Notes under the pieces: generated by a model
What the model was told of the DNA's origin: nothing
The model's input: the letters and a program-made list of their open reading frames with translations, nothing else
Databases searched by the model: none
From: JBBAFM01 sp041655415
GTDB lineage: Bacteria; Bacillota; Clostridia; Peptostreptococcales; JAAYPU01
Length of the DNA: 5,641 nucleotides
Assembly (NCBI GenBank): GCA_964429195.1
Contig: CAYSBC010000087.1
Coordinates: 1 to 5,641 of the forward strand
Direction: 5' to 3'
Part shown: in pieces, positions 1 through 5,635 of the stretch
Numbering within the stretch: position 1 is the first letter of the stretch
Layout: the number at the start of each line of letters is the position of its first letter
Made by a program: the position numbers and the translations under genes

Positions 1-59
1 GGTGGTTATTTGTTCCTCTCTCCCCTGTCGTTCGGAACCTCCACTAAAGTAACAATAAT

Positions 60-84
60 AATCCCTGCCCTACTGGCAGGGATT
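60..84 (-). terminator. Rho-independent terminator of the leftward metallopeptidase gene, possibly bidirectional
   Basis: A perfect 10-bp stem (60-69 with 75-84, core ATCCCTGCC / GGCAGGGAT) closes a 5-base loop. It begins 39 bases past the stop codon of the minus-strand gene. On the minus strand it is followed by a moderately T-rich run (TTATTATTGTTAC). On the plus strand it is followed by TTAATAATTAAAATATT, so it could also end a rightward gene entering from the left edge. Its position between a stop codon and unassigned sequence, and its GC-rich stem in AT-rich surroundings, make the call solid. Bidirectional use is inference. Confidence 0.8.
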
Positions 85-123
85 TAATAATTAAAATATT
101 ATCATTTGTGTATCATCATTGTT

Positions 124-1509
124 TCAATACCTGTAATACATAAATTCTCCGTCATCGCTCATCAGGTTATCGTTGTCCTTAATGATGACCACACTGTGAT
201 AGTTTTTTATATTGTAGTAGAAGGGCGGGGTTTCAGGGGAGCAGGTGAAGTCGCCTTCATCTTTAATGATAAACAGGGTTCCCCATGTATTGAGCCAGGT
301 GAGGTAGACCTTACAGAGGGCGTCATCGTGGATGCTGGTCCCGTATTTTCCTTCATAGGCTTTTTCAAAAAGCTGGGTTATTTCTGCTGCAGCTTTCATG
401 TAGGTTTCTTTATAGGCTTCATCATCTACAGTAAAGTAGCCCTCTTCAAAAGCATTGTGCAGTGTAATGGATAAGTTTTTAAGTAGGGTTTTGGAATTAC
501 TAACACCTGCATACTGATTCAACATGTCGGTAATAGGCGTTTCATCTCCGGTAAAGAAGCAGGAGAGCATCAAGTCAGGTCCACAAATTTCCAAAAGGAG
601 GAAACAGATTCGCTCATAGGCCTGGTAATTTGTTGAGTCGTATTTGGCGCTGGCTTCAAGATTGAGAACGCTCGCCATGCCTTCCTGGAACCATTCCGTA
701 CTGGGCTGTTCGCTGTAGACGTGATTCAATTCGTGTAAAAGAGTTCCATCTACACCATCCGGAGCAATGTTGCTCCTCCAGTAGAGAGCGCTATCCCATA
801 AAGTGGAAAGCAGTGAAACTGTGTAGGATGTGTAACTGTGGCGTATCGCTTCTCCGGCACTACCTGTCTCTTCTACCTTGAATTTCAGGTTTTCCAAACG
901 GATGCAGATTTTTTCTATCTGTGCTTCCGTTACGGGCACACTTTTCAGAAAGTAAGTGACTGCATAACGGAACTCAATGGCTTCGTCCTCGCTCAGGTTC
1001 TTGTTCGCATCGATAGCAGCCAAAGCCCTTTCAATATAGGCTTCCTGATTTCTGGACACTCCAGTTTCCCCACGAGTCACAAGAACAGTTCTAGAGGCAT
1101 TTTCCCAGCCAACAGTAGCACCTACGGCTTCTAGTACGGAGCGGATGGGCAGATAGGTTCTTCCGTCTTTGATGACAGCGGCTGTGTCGATTTCCACCCG
1201 TTCTCCATTAACCTCAATATAGTTTTTGTCAATGGGACAGACTACGGTGATGCCGTCTTTGTATACAATGGCATTTCGGTTTTCGTTGTCCCAATAGACC
1301 TTACAGCCATAAGTTTCCATAGCGACACGTAGCGGAACCAAGGTACGGCTCTTGCTATCGATAAATGGGCTTCCGCTGTTATTAGTAAAGGCAACCCTTT
1401 CTCCATCGATGGATATGCCTACATCAGATGCGGCTGATGCGGCAGATATGTTGAAGGAAAAACTAAAAACCAGGCACAAAACAAGAAGTATAGAGATGAA
1501 TCTTTGCAT
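124..1509 (-). CDS. Secreted gluzincin-like zinc metallopeptidase with copper-amine-oxidase N-terminal-like stalk domain
   Basis: A 461-residue protein, probably exported and acting outside the membrane as a protease; substrate unknown. Residues 1-27 form a signal peptide: charged start, long hydrophobic core, then AASAA with a likely cut near 27; there is no lipobox. Residues about 30-146 match the copper amine oxidase N-terminal-like (stalk) domain, seen as two repeats: RTLVPLR (55-61) then a W-D-N strand, and RTYLPIR (117-123) followed by LEAVGATVGW. The catalytic motif is HELNH at 259-263, with EWFQEGMA at 272-279 supplying the probable third zinc ligand E276, the spacing typical of 'peptidase MA-like' families. 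All key residues are present. The remaining 180 residues are helical-looking and unrecognised. The start at 1509 is preferred over the ATG at 1530: it alone has a purine-rich site (AAGGGGG, 1521-1527) upstream and gives a cleaner signal peptide. The gene is monocistronic within the window and divergent from the HEPN operon. The fold is well supported; true proteolytic activity is inferred. Confidence 0.85.
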   Translation of the reverse strand: MQRFISILLVLCLVFSFSFNISAASAASDVGISIDGERVAFTNNSGSPFIDSKSRTLVPLRVAMETYGCKVYWDNENRNAIVYKDGITVVCPIDKNYIEVNGERVEIDTAAVIKDGRTYLPIRSVLEAVGATVGWENASRTVLVTRGETGVSRNQEAYIERALAAIDANKNLSEDEAIEFRYAVTYFLKSVPVTEAQIEKICIRLENLKFKVEETGSAGEAIRHSYTSYTVSLLSTLWDSALYWRSNIAPDGVDGTLLHELNHVYSEQPSTEWFQEGMASVLNLEASAKYDSTNYQAYERICFLLLEICGPDLMLSCFFTGDETPITDMLNQYAGVSNSKTLLKNLSITLHNAFEEGYFTVDDEAYKETYMKAAAEITQLFEKAYEGKYGTSIHDDALCKVYLTWLNTWGTLFIIKDEGDFTCSPETPPFYYNIKNYHSVVIIKDNDNLMSDDGEFMYYRY

Positions 1510-1520
1510 GACATAAAACG

Positions 1521-1527
1521 CCCCCTT
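1521..1527 (-). promoter_or_regulatory. Ribosome binding site that fixes the metallopeptidase start
   Basis: On the minus strand AAGGGGG lies 11 bases before the ATG at 1509. The in-frame ATG at 1530, seven codons earlier, has only an AT-rich stretch without a purine tract before it. The spacing is somewhat long, so the assignment is good but not certain. Confidence 0.6.
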
Positions 1528-1554
1528 CATAATTCGTAATTTGCAGTTAGAAAA

Positions 1555-1583
1555 ATTCTATCATAAAGAGGGCGAAGTTACAA
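1555..1583 (-). promoter_or_regulatory. SigA-type promoter for the metallopeptidase gene
   Basis: Reading the minus strand, TTGTAA (1583-1578) and TAGAAT (1560-1555) are separated by exactly 17 bases. Each hexamer is close to the vegetative consensus TTGACA / TATAAT. Transcription would begin near 1548, giving a 5' leader of about 40 bases before the ATG at 1509. Confidence 0.7.
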
Positions 1584-1618
1584 TTATCTGACTGGTGCCA
1601 GGGGTGTAAGTTGTAAGT
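1578..1618. repeat. Nested inverted repeat plus tandem heptamer in the divergent promoter region
   Basis: TTACAA (1578-1583) and TTGTAA (1611-1616) are inverted copies centred at 1597. A second small palindrome, CTGG-TG-CCAG (1592-1601), is centred at 1596.5, almost the same point. The right arm lies inside a perfect tandem duplication TGTAAGT-TGTAAGT (1605-1618). The left arm coincides with the -35 box of the leftward promoter. A regulator site serving both divergent genes is possible, but arms of 6 and 4 bases can arise by chance. Confidence 0.3.
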
Positions 1619-1637
1619 ATATTTTATGATGGTTTTC

Positions 1638-1646
1638 TGATATAAT
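1638..1646 (+). promoter_or_regulatory. Extended -10 promoter for the HEPN operon
   Basis: TGA directly precedes a perfect TATAAT (1641-1646), giving the extended -10 form TGnTATAAT. The -35 position at 17-base spacing (1618-1623, TATATT) is poor, which is usual for extended -10 promoters. Transcription would start near 1653, leaving a leader of about 98 bases before the ATG at 1751. No other gene lies between the promoter and the operon. Confidence 0.65.
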
Positions 1647-1664
1647 ATTTTAAAAGGCAATCAA

Positions 1665-1715
1665 GGATGGCAACGACCGACCTGTTTATCATCTGAGTGT
1701 TAAGGTTCCCCATCC
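1665..1715 (+). promoter_or_regulatory. Foldable 5' leader of the HEPN operon
   Basis: Within the predicted leader, GGATGG (1665-1670) can pair with CCATCC (1710-1715), and inside it GACCT (1679-1683) can pair with AGGTT (1703-1707, one G-U), leaving an apical loop of about 19 bases. No T-run follows, so this is not a terminator. It matches no riboswitch class that I recognise. The ribosome binding site GAGG (1741-1744) is outside the fold. It could be a regulatory leader or only an untranslated spacer. Confidence 0.3.
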
Positions 1716-1750
1716 AACTATCCGTCACATAAAGAAGTAAGAGGTAAAAA

Positions 1751-2746
1751 ATGAAAGAAAAAACAAATTGCATTTTATGTCATTATGATGCAGATATGGA
1801 ATCGATTCATCCTCTTGATAAGAATTTTCGCTATGATTGCCAAAACTGCGGGACATATTATGTGAATCAAGCATTCAAAGAAGCGGATAAGAGTCACATT
1901 CCCCTCCACCTCTTATCAGGATTTGCCTTGGAGCAGTCAAAATATGGTGGGATGACTAAGCAAGCCATTACTCTTGATAGCTATCCATATATCTTGGAAA
2001 ATCATGTTATGCCCAAGACAAGAGAAGAACGGTTAGAGCAGCTCATGCTTTACTATTACAGAGAAATAGGTGATGGCCTTCAAAACAGGGTGAAGATCAA
2101 TCCCTATCCTGCTATCTGTTATGCTCACAATGCACAGGAAGTATCCGAATTATTTCTAGAAGCAATGGATAAGAAATATTTAACATCGGGAGATGATGGA
2201 GATGAAGAGGAGGTCCAGGTTACTTTAGCAGGTGCAGAATTTTGTGAAGCTACCAAGGAGAGAAGATTAAAAACAGGGTTAAATATTGACAAGAGAAGTT
2301 TGGAAGGTTCTATTCTATCGACAATTTGGCCTATGATTCATCCTAAGGTTTCGGATATAACTAAAAAGCTGATGCTGGATGGGCACTATGAATATGCAAT
2401 TACTGCTTCTGTAAAACTCTTGGAAAATTGCATCAAAGATATTTGCAAGGAAAAGACCGGGAAAGATCTAAGTGGTACCCCTTTAATGCAGAAAGTATTT
2501 AATCTTCAAAATCCTGTCCTACAATTTGAGGCAATGGATACACAAAGCGGGAAGAATTTACAAGAAGGTTATCGCAACATCTTTGCTGGTGTTCAATTAG
2601 GTATTCGCAACCCCTATTCCCATGATGCAGACAAAAAGCCATCCATGAATGATGCGCTTCATATGATTATCATGATAAGCCATCTGATGCATATGGTGGA
2701 TAAGGCAGTGGCATATACAAATTCCATTGAAGGATTGGAGGGTTAG
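1751..2746 (+). CDS. Zinc-ribbon protein with C-terminal Ymh-type HEPN domain (putative RNase effector)
   Basis: A 331-residue cytosolic protein, first gene of a two-gene operon. Residues 7-33 hold two CxxC knuckles (C7/C10, C30/C33), a probable structural zinc ribbon. The middle part, about 90-170, ends in VQVTLAGAEFCEA, which resembles the beta-wing strand of a winged-helix module; this is a weak call. Residues about 205-315 fit the 'Hypoth_Ymh' (TIGR02391-type) family, a HEPN superfamily branch: LLENCIKDICKEKTG, then GTPLMQKVF, then EGYRNIFAGVQLGIRNPYSHD. R286 and H291 form the R-x4-H signature that is catalytic in HEPN ribonucleases. The start has GAGG (1741-1744) six bases upstream. There is no signal peptide or membrane segment. 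Family membership is well supported by the RNP-SH core; RNA cleavage and a role in phage defence are inferred. Base composition is AT-rich compared with flanking genes. Confidence 0.8.
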   Translation: MKEKTNCILCHYDADMESIHPLDKNFRYDCQNCGTYYVNQAFKEADKSHIPLHLLSGFALEQSKYGGMTKQAITLDSYPYILENHVMPKTREERLEQLMLYYYREIGDGLQNRVKINPYPAICYAHNAQEVSELFLEAMDKKYLTSGDDGDEEEVQVTLAGAEFCEATKERRLKTGLNIDKRSLEGSILSTIWPMIHPKVSDITKKLMLDGHYEYAITASVKLLENCIKDICKEKTGKDLSGTPLMQKVFNLQNPVLQFEAMDTQSGKNLQEGYRNIFAGVQLGIRNPYSHDADKKPSMNDALHMIIMISHLMHMVDKAVAYTNSIEGLEG

Positions 2747-2749
2747 CAG

Positions 2750-4012
2750 ATGGATTCTCAACTCAAGAAAAGAATTACTGCAAGATATAAGGATCTGTTA
2801 CAATTCTATTTTAAGAATGAGAAAAGAGAACCTGATTTTGATGATAAACCCTTTGTAAATTTCCTTGATTTAATCTACCCCCTATTAAAGAAACATGCAT
2901 TTTTTTGCGATGATATTTTTATTTCCTCCATTGTCTGGCATCTGGAAGGTATCCTTGAATTACCTGATGATGTCAATGAACAGCATCTTGATGCCTTAAT
3001 TGAACATATCCATAAGAATTTTGACATCAATAAGGAGATGCATTACCTGGTCTTTCCATTACAAGGCTCTGGTCTTAAAAAGGATATTTCCTTTTCAAGA
3101 TTTCATATACTTACAGAAAAAAATGAAAAGGATATGATTCAGCAAATATCCGATTTGACCCAGATTGATAAAAATAAAGTAAAAGAATCCCTAGAGCATA
3201 CAAAGAAGAGCCGTTCTAAAGACTTCTTAAAATCAAATATGATGGTCATTGAAATTGAAGGTCAAACTGAAAATGTAAAATATTCAGCATATCAGTTAGC
3301 CCAGTATGCCGTTAATTTCTTTTTTCTCATTCATTCTGCATTTGCTATAGAATCGAGTATTTTTCGACAGGCAGAAATATGGGAAGATGAAAACAAACAT
3401 GTAGCTATAATATCCAAGGATGGATGGAGATGTGGCCATGGCTTTAGCTGGACTGCACATTTGCAATGCAAGCTGGATTTGGATTTTATGGCAGAGGAAA
3501 AATACCAAAATATCTTCAATAATCTCTTTCATTCTTTTGCACTATTCGATAATGGAGATGATTTAACCTATAAATTTATGAATTCCTATGTCTTGTATTT
3601 TCGAGGACTTGTTCAGAGCAGAATACACCATGATGATTCACTTACCTTACTTCTTTATATCACAGCTTTAGAATCACTCATGACAGAAGGACAGGCGGAA
3701 AAAAGGCTTAGACTGGCCGCAATGATTCCAAAACTCATCCATATAGATGAGTTTACATCTTTTGAATTGGCTACCATCATCGATGAGTTGTATAAGCAGC
3801 GCAACAATTTTGTTCATGGGGGTCAGACGCCACGTTTTTCTTATGAAAATAATAAGCTTTATGTATTGGAACGTGCGACAGCATTGATTTTGTTAAAGTA
3901 TTTTGATATAGATTCTTTGTTCCAAGCAACATCCGGCCAGACTCGCCTAACTGCATGGACAGAATATTTAAATAAAGTATTTACCGATATCATCTTTGGA
4001 GAAAATATTTAA
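2750..4012 (+). CDS. ApeA-like HEPN domain protein (putative RNase, partner of the upstream HEPN protein)
   Basis: A 420-residue cytosolic protein whose ATG lies 3 bases after the preceding stop, with GGAGGG (2737-2742) seven bases upstream inside the end of that gene, so the two are surely co-transcribed and probably translationally coupled. The C-terminal third, about 275-395, looks like an ApeA-like HEPN domain: YITALESLMTE (E308 in the conserved ALE helix), a spacer rich in R and K, then ELYKQRNNFVHGG, with R351 and H356 as the R-x4-H ribonuclease pair. The N-terminal 270 residues are not recognised with confidence. The LVFPLQGSGL stretch (about 99-108) resembles the 'PL-x-G' strand seen ahead of some ApeA-type HEPN domains. 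C228-x-H230-x6-H237-x2-C240 could bind a metal. ApeA itself is an anti-phage HEPN protein; this one is related in its C-terminal domain only as far as can be seen. No antitoxin-like nucleotidyltransferase is nearby. Its precise job is unknown. Confidence 0.8.
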   Translation: MDSQLKKRITARYKDLLQFYFKNEKREPDFDDKPFVNFLDLIYPLLKKHAFFCDDIFISSIVWHLEGILELPDDVNEQHLDALIEHIHKNFDINKEMHYLVFPLQGSGLKKDISFSRFHILTEKNEKDMIQQISDLTQIDKNKVKESLEHTKKSRSKDFLKSNMMVIEIEGQTENVKYSAYQLAQYAVNFFFLIHSAFAIESSIFRQAEIWEDENKHVAIISKDGWRCGHGFSWTAHLQCKLDLDFMAEEKYQNIFNNLFHSFALFDNGDDLTYKFMNSYVLYFRGLVQSRIHHDDSLTLLLYITALESLMTEGQAEKRLRLAAMIPKLIHIDEFTSFELATIIDELYKQRNNFVHGGQTPRFSYENNKLYVLERATALILLKYFDIDSLFQATSGQTRLTAWTEYLNKVFTDIIFGENI

Positions 4013-4016
4013 AATC

Positions 4017-4045
4017 TTTACTTTAGCTCGCTAATGTGCTATACT
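4017..4045 (+). promoter_or_regulatory. SigA-type promoter of the amino-acid transporter genes
   Basis: TTTACT (4017-4022) and TATACT (4040-4045) are spaced by 17 bases, and TGC before the -10 box adds an extended -10 element. It begins only 5 bases after the HEPN operon stop codon, so the transporter has its own transcription start near 4052. No terminator separates the two units, so some read-through from the HEPN genes is possible. Confidence 0.65.
4020..4037 (+). promoter_or_regulatory. Palindromic candidate operator between -35 and -10
   Basis: TTAGC-TC-GCTAA (4023-4034) is a perfect 5-base inverted repeat. It extends, with one mismatch, to an 18-base dyad (7 of 8 pairs). It fills the spacer of the transporter promoter and overlaps the end of the -35 box, where a bound repressor would block RNA polymerase. 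It does not match a trp-type CTAG operator. The regulator is unknown. Confidence 0.4.
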
Positions 4046-4085
4046 GTTAAAGGATTTTATAAAGTGGAAACTGGAGGATTTAAGG

Positions 4086-4898
4086 ATGAAAAAATTGAAA
4101 ATGAAAAAAATAGTATCTTTTCTTTTAGTACTAGCCATGGTTTTTGCGTTGGCCGCTTGTGGCAACGATGCGGACACTGATCAGCCTCAAGATGAAGGTG
4201 ATTTGGCTTATGTTCAGGGAAATGGTAAGTTGGTCATTGGTTACACCGATTATGCTCCTATGAATTATACAGATGAAAGTGGTACTTTTACCGGTTTTGA
4301 CACAGAGCTGGCAACCTTAATTGCTGAGAAGCTTGGTGTTGAGCCTGAATTTGTTGAAATCAACTGGGACACTAAGGAAGTGGAACTGAATGCCAAGTCC
4401 ATTGACTGCATCTGGAACGGACTGACAATTGACGAGGACCGTAAGGCAACCATGGAAATTACCCAGCCTTATGTAAAGAATGCTCAGGTAGTTATAGTGA
4501 AGGAAGGCACTGCATATGAGAGCACCGCATCCTTAATAGACAAGACTATAACAGCAGAGCAAGGGTCTGCCGGTGAAAAAACTATTCAGGCAGATGAGAA
4601 TTTGAAACAGGCAAGCTATGTTCCAAAGACCTTACAGACTGAGGCTCTGATGGAAGTGAAGGCTGGAACTGCTGATGCTGCTGTGCTAGACTTAACTTTA
4701 GCAAACACCATGACCGGTGAAGGCACGAACTATGAGGATATTGCTATTGTTGATCACCTTGCTGAAGAAGATTATGGAGTTGCTTTCCGTAAAGGTTCTG
4801 ACATAGCTGCAGAAGTGAACAAGATTTTTGACGAACTCATTGCAGACGGCACCATGGGTGCATTAGCTGAAAAATACGGATTGGATCTAGCTGAATAG
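4086..4898 (+). CDS. Polar amino-acid ABC transporter substrate-binding lipoprotein
   Basis: A 270-residue extracellular binding protein of the SBP_bac_3 family. It is held to the membrane by a lipid on C25 of the lipobox LAAC, after a Lys-rich start and hydrophobic core (residues 1-24). The mature protein begins with a short Asp/Gln-rich linker. The lobe I family signature GFDTELATLIAEKL is at 70-83. R119 in LTIDEDRK is placed as the arginine that grips the ligand carboxylate in GlnH/HisJ-type proteins. EQGSAGEK (158-165) is the usual lobe II loop, and D202 in AAVLDL is placed as the aspartate that holds the amino group. Length is normal. ATG 4086 is chosen because GGAGG (4073-4077) lies 8 bases upstream. 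It is followed by a matching permease gene. The ligand could be glutamine, arginine, histidine, cystine or another polar amino acid; the sequence does not decide. Confidence 0.93.
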   Translation: MKKLKMKKIVSFLLVLAMVFALAACGNDADTDQPQDEGDLAYVQGNGKLVIGYTDYAPMNYTDESGTFTGFDTELATLIAEKLGVEPEFVEINWDTKEVELNAKSIDCIWNGLTIDEDRKATMEITQPYVKNAQVVIVKEGTAYESTASLIDKTITAEQGSAGEKTIQADENLKQASYVPKTLQTEALMEVKAGTADAAVLDLTLANTMTGEGTNYEDIAIVDHLAEEDYGVAFRKGSDIAAEVNKIFDELIADGTMGALAEKYGLDLAE

Positions 4899-4919
4899 AC
4901 GCTTAGTTATAGAAAATAG

Positions 4920-4953
4920 AGCGATGGGCAGGGCTAAACCTTTGCCCATCGTT
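4920..4953 (+). other. Intercistronic hairpin between binding-protein and permease genes
   Basis: CGATGGGCA (4922-4930) pairs perfectly with TGCCCATCG (4943-4951). The stem can be lengthened outward by a G-U and an A-U pair and inward by G-U pairs. No run of T follows, so it should not terminate fully. Such hairpins in ABC transporter operons commonly protect the upstream message from 3' exonucleases or act as a partial terminator, so that the binding protein is made in excess over the permease. That role here is inference from position. Confidence 0.55.
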
Positions 4954-4960
4954 GTATGTT

Positions 4961-4965
4961 GAGGT
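4961..4965 (+). promoter_or_regulatory. Ribosome binding site that fixes the permease start
   Basis: GAGGT lies 7 bases before ATG 4973. The frame is open back to a TTG at 4952, but that codon sits at the base of the intercistronic hairpin with no purine tract before it, so 4973 is the likely start. Confidence 0.7.
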
Positions 4966-4972
4966 AAGAAAT

Positions 4973-5635
4973 ATGAATCAAATTCCTGTAATTGTTGGCC
5001 GGCTATCGGAAAGTTTTTTGCTCAACTTTGAGCTTTTCGGATTAACGCTTTTATTCTCACTTCCCTTAGGACTGCTGATTGCTTTTGGATCGATGAGTCG
5101 CTTTCGTCCCCTTTGTGGGCTGATGCGAATAGTTGTATGGATAGTCCGAGGAACGCCCTTAATGCTGCAACTTGTGATAATTTTTTTTGGGCCAGGCCTT
5201 TTGGGTATGGCTTTTTCCTGGCCAAGTGGTCCTTCAGGGCGATTTGTTGCTGCAACGGTTGCCTTTGTCATCAACTATGCCTGTTATTTCTCGGAAATTT
5301 TTAGAGGCGGTATTGAGAGTATATCCAAGGGCCAATATGAAGCCGGTCAGGTGCTGGGTATGACAAGGGTACAGATCTTTTTTAAGGTTACACTGCTTCA
5401 AGTGGTAAAGCGTATTCTTCCTCCAGTGGGGAATGAGGTGATTACCTTAGTGAAGGATACATCTCTTGCCCGTATCATTTCAAATAAAGAGATTATTATG
5501 ATGGCTGGAGAATACACAAATAAGGGACTTATTTGGCCCCTTTTTGCCACAGGCATCTATTTTCTTGTCTTTGTAGGAGCATTAACCTTACTGCTTAGTT
5601 GGTTAGAAAAGAAGCTGAGTTATTTCCACGCATAA
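4973..5635 (+). CDS. Polar amino-acid ABC transporter permease (His/Glu/Gln/Arg/opine type)
   Basis: A 220-residue inner-membrane protein forming the channel for the ligand delivered by the lipoprotein encoded just upstream; it normally works as a dimer with a cytosolic ATPase. The five-helix layout of the family is visible, with hydrophobic segments near 15-41, 50-79, 91-111, 150-177 (partly) and 186-211. Family marks are the N-terminal SFLLNFELFGLTLLFSLPLG, RGTP (59-62) with LMLQL following, FSEIFRGGIESI (106-117), and the EAA loop that docks the ATPase: E123-A124-G125-x-x-L128-G129, then LLQVVKRILPP. KDTSLARII (161-169) is also typical. Length is normal and the reading frame is intact. The gene ends 6 bases before the window edge, where an ATP-binding protein gene of the GlnQ type is expected. 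Substrate is undecided among polar amino acids. Confidence 0.93.
   Translation: MNQIPVIVGRLSESFLLNFELFGLTLLFSLPLGLLIAFGSMSRFRPLCGLMRIVVWIVRGTPLMLQLVIIFFGPGLLGMAFSWPSGPSGRFVAATVAFVINYACYFSEIFRGGIESISKGQYEAGQVLGMTRVQIFFKVTLLQVVKRILPPVGNEVITLVKDTSLARIISNKEIIMMAGEYTNKGLIWPLFATGIYFLVFVGALTLLLSWLEKKLSYFHA

Noticed and set aside
20..48. 3' end of tmRNA or a tRNA (TTCG followed by CCTCCACT)
   Set aside because: No proper T-stem with GTTCGA loop and no CCA end can be formed; the resemblance is superficial.
106..474. 122-codon open frame on the plus strand
   Set aside because: It lies wholly over the terminator side and C-terminal part of the metallopeptidase gene on the other strand, has no ribosome binding site, and yields a composition without recognisable domains. 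It is an antisense shadow.
838..1134. 98-codon plus-strand open frame
   Set aside because: Antisense to the metallopeptidase coding region, no ribosome binding site and no domain resemblance.
1667..1696. Possible 9-codon leader peptide (MATTDLFII) in the HEPN operon leader
   Set aside because: There is only a weak AAAAGG upstream, which is at or over the predicted transcription start. The peptide has no run of one amino acid suggesting attenuation.
3296..3532. Minus-strand open frames inside the second HEPN gene
   Set aside because: They are reverse-strand readings of a well-supported domain-bearing gene, with no promoter or ribosome binding site.
1751..4012. HEPN-MNT toxin-antitoxin pair
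   Set aside because: Neither protein shows the GSxxxG...DxD nucleotidyltransferase signature, and both have HEPN-like C-termini instead.
4978..5304. Several open frames on both strands inside the permease gene
   Set aside because: The permease frame carries the EAA loop, RGTP and other family marks; the others are Pro/Lys-rich or Cys-rich shadows.
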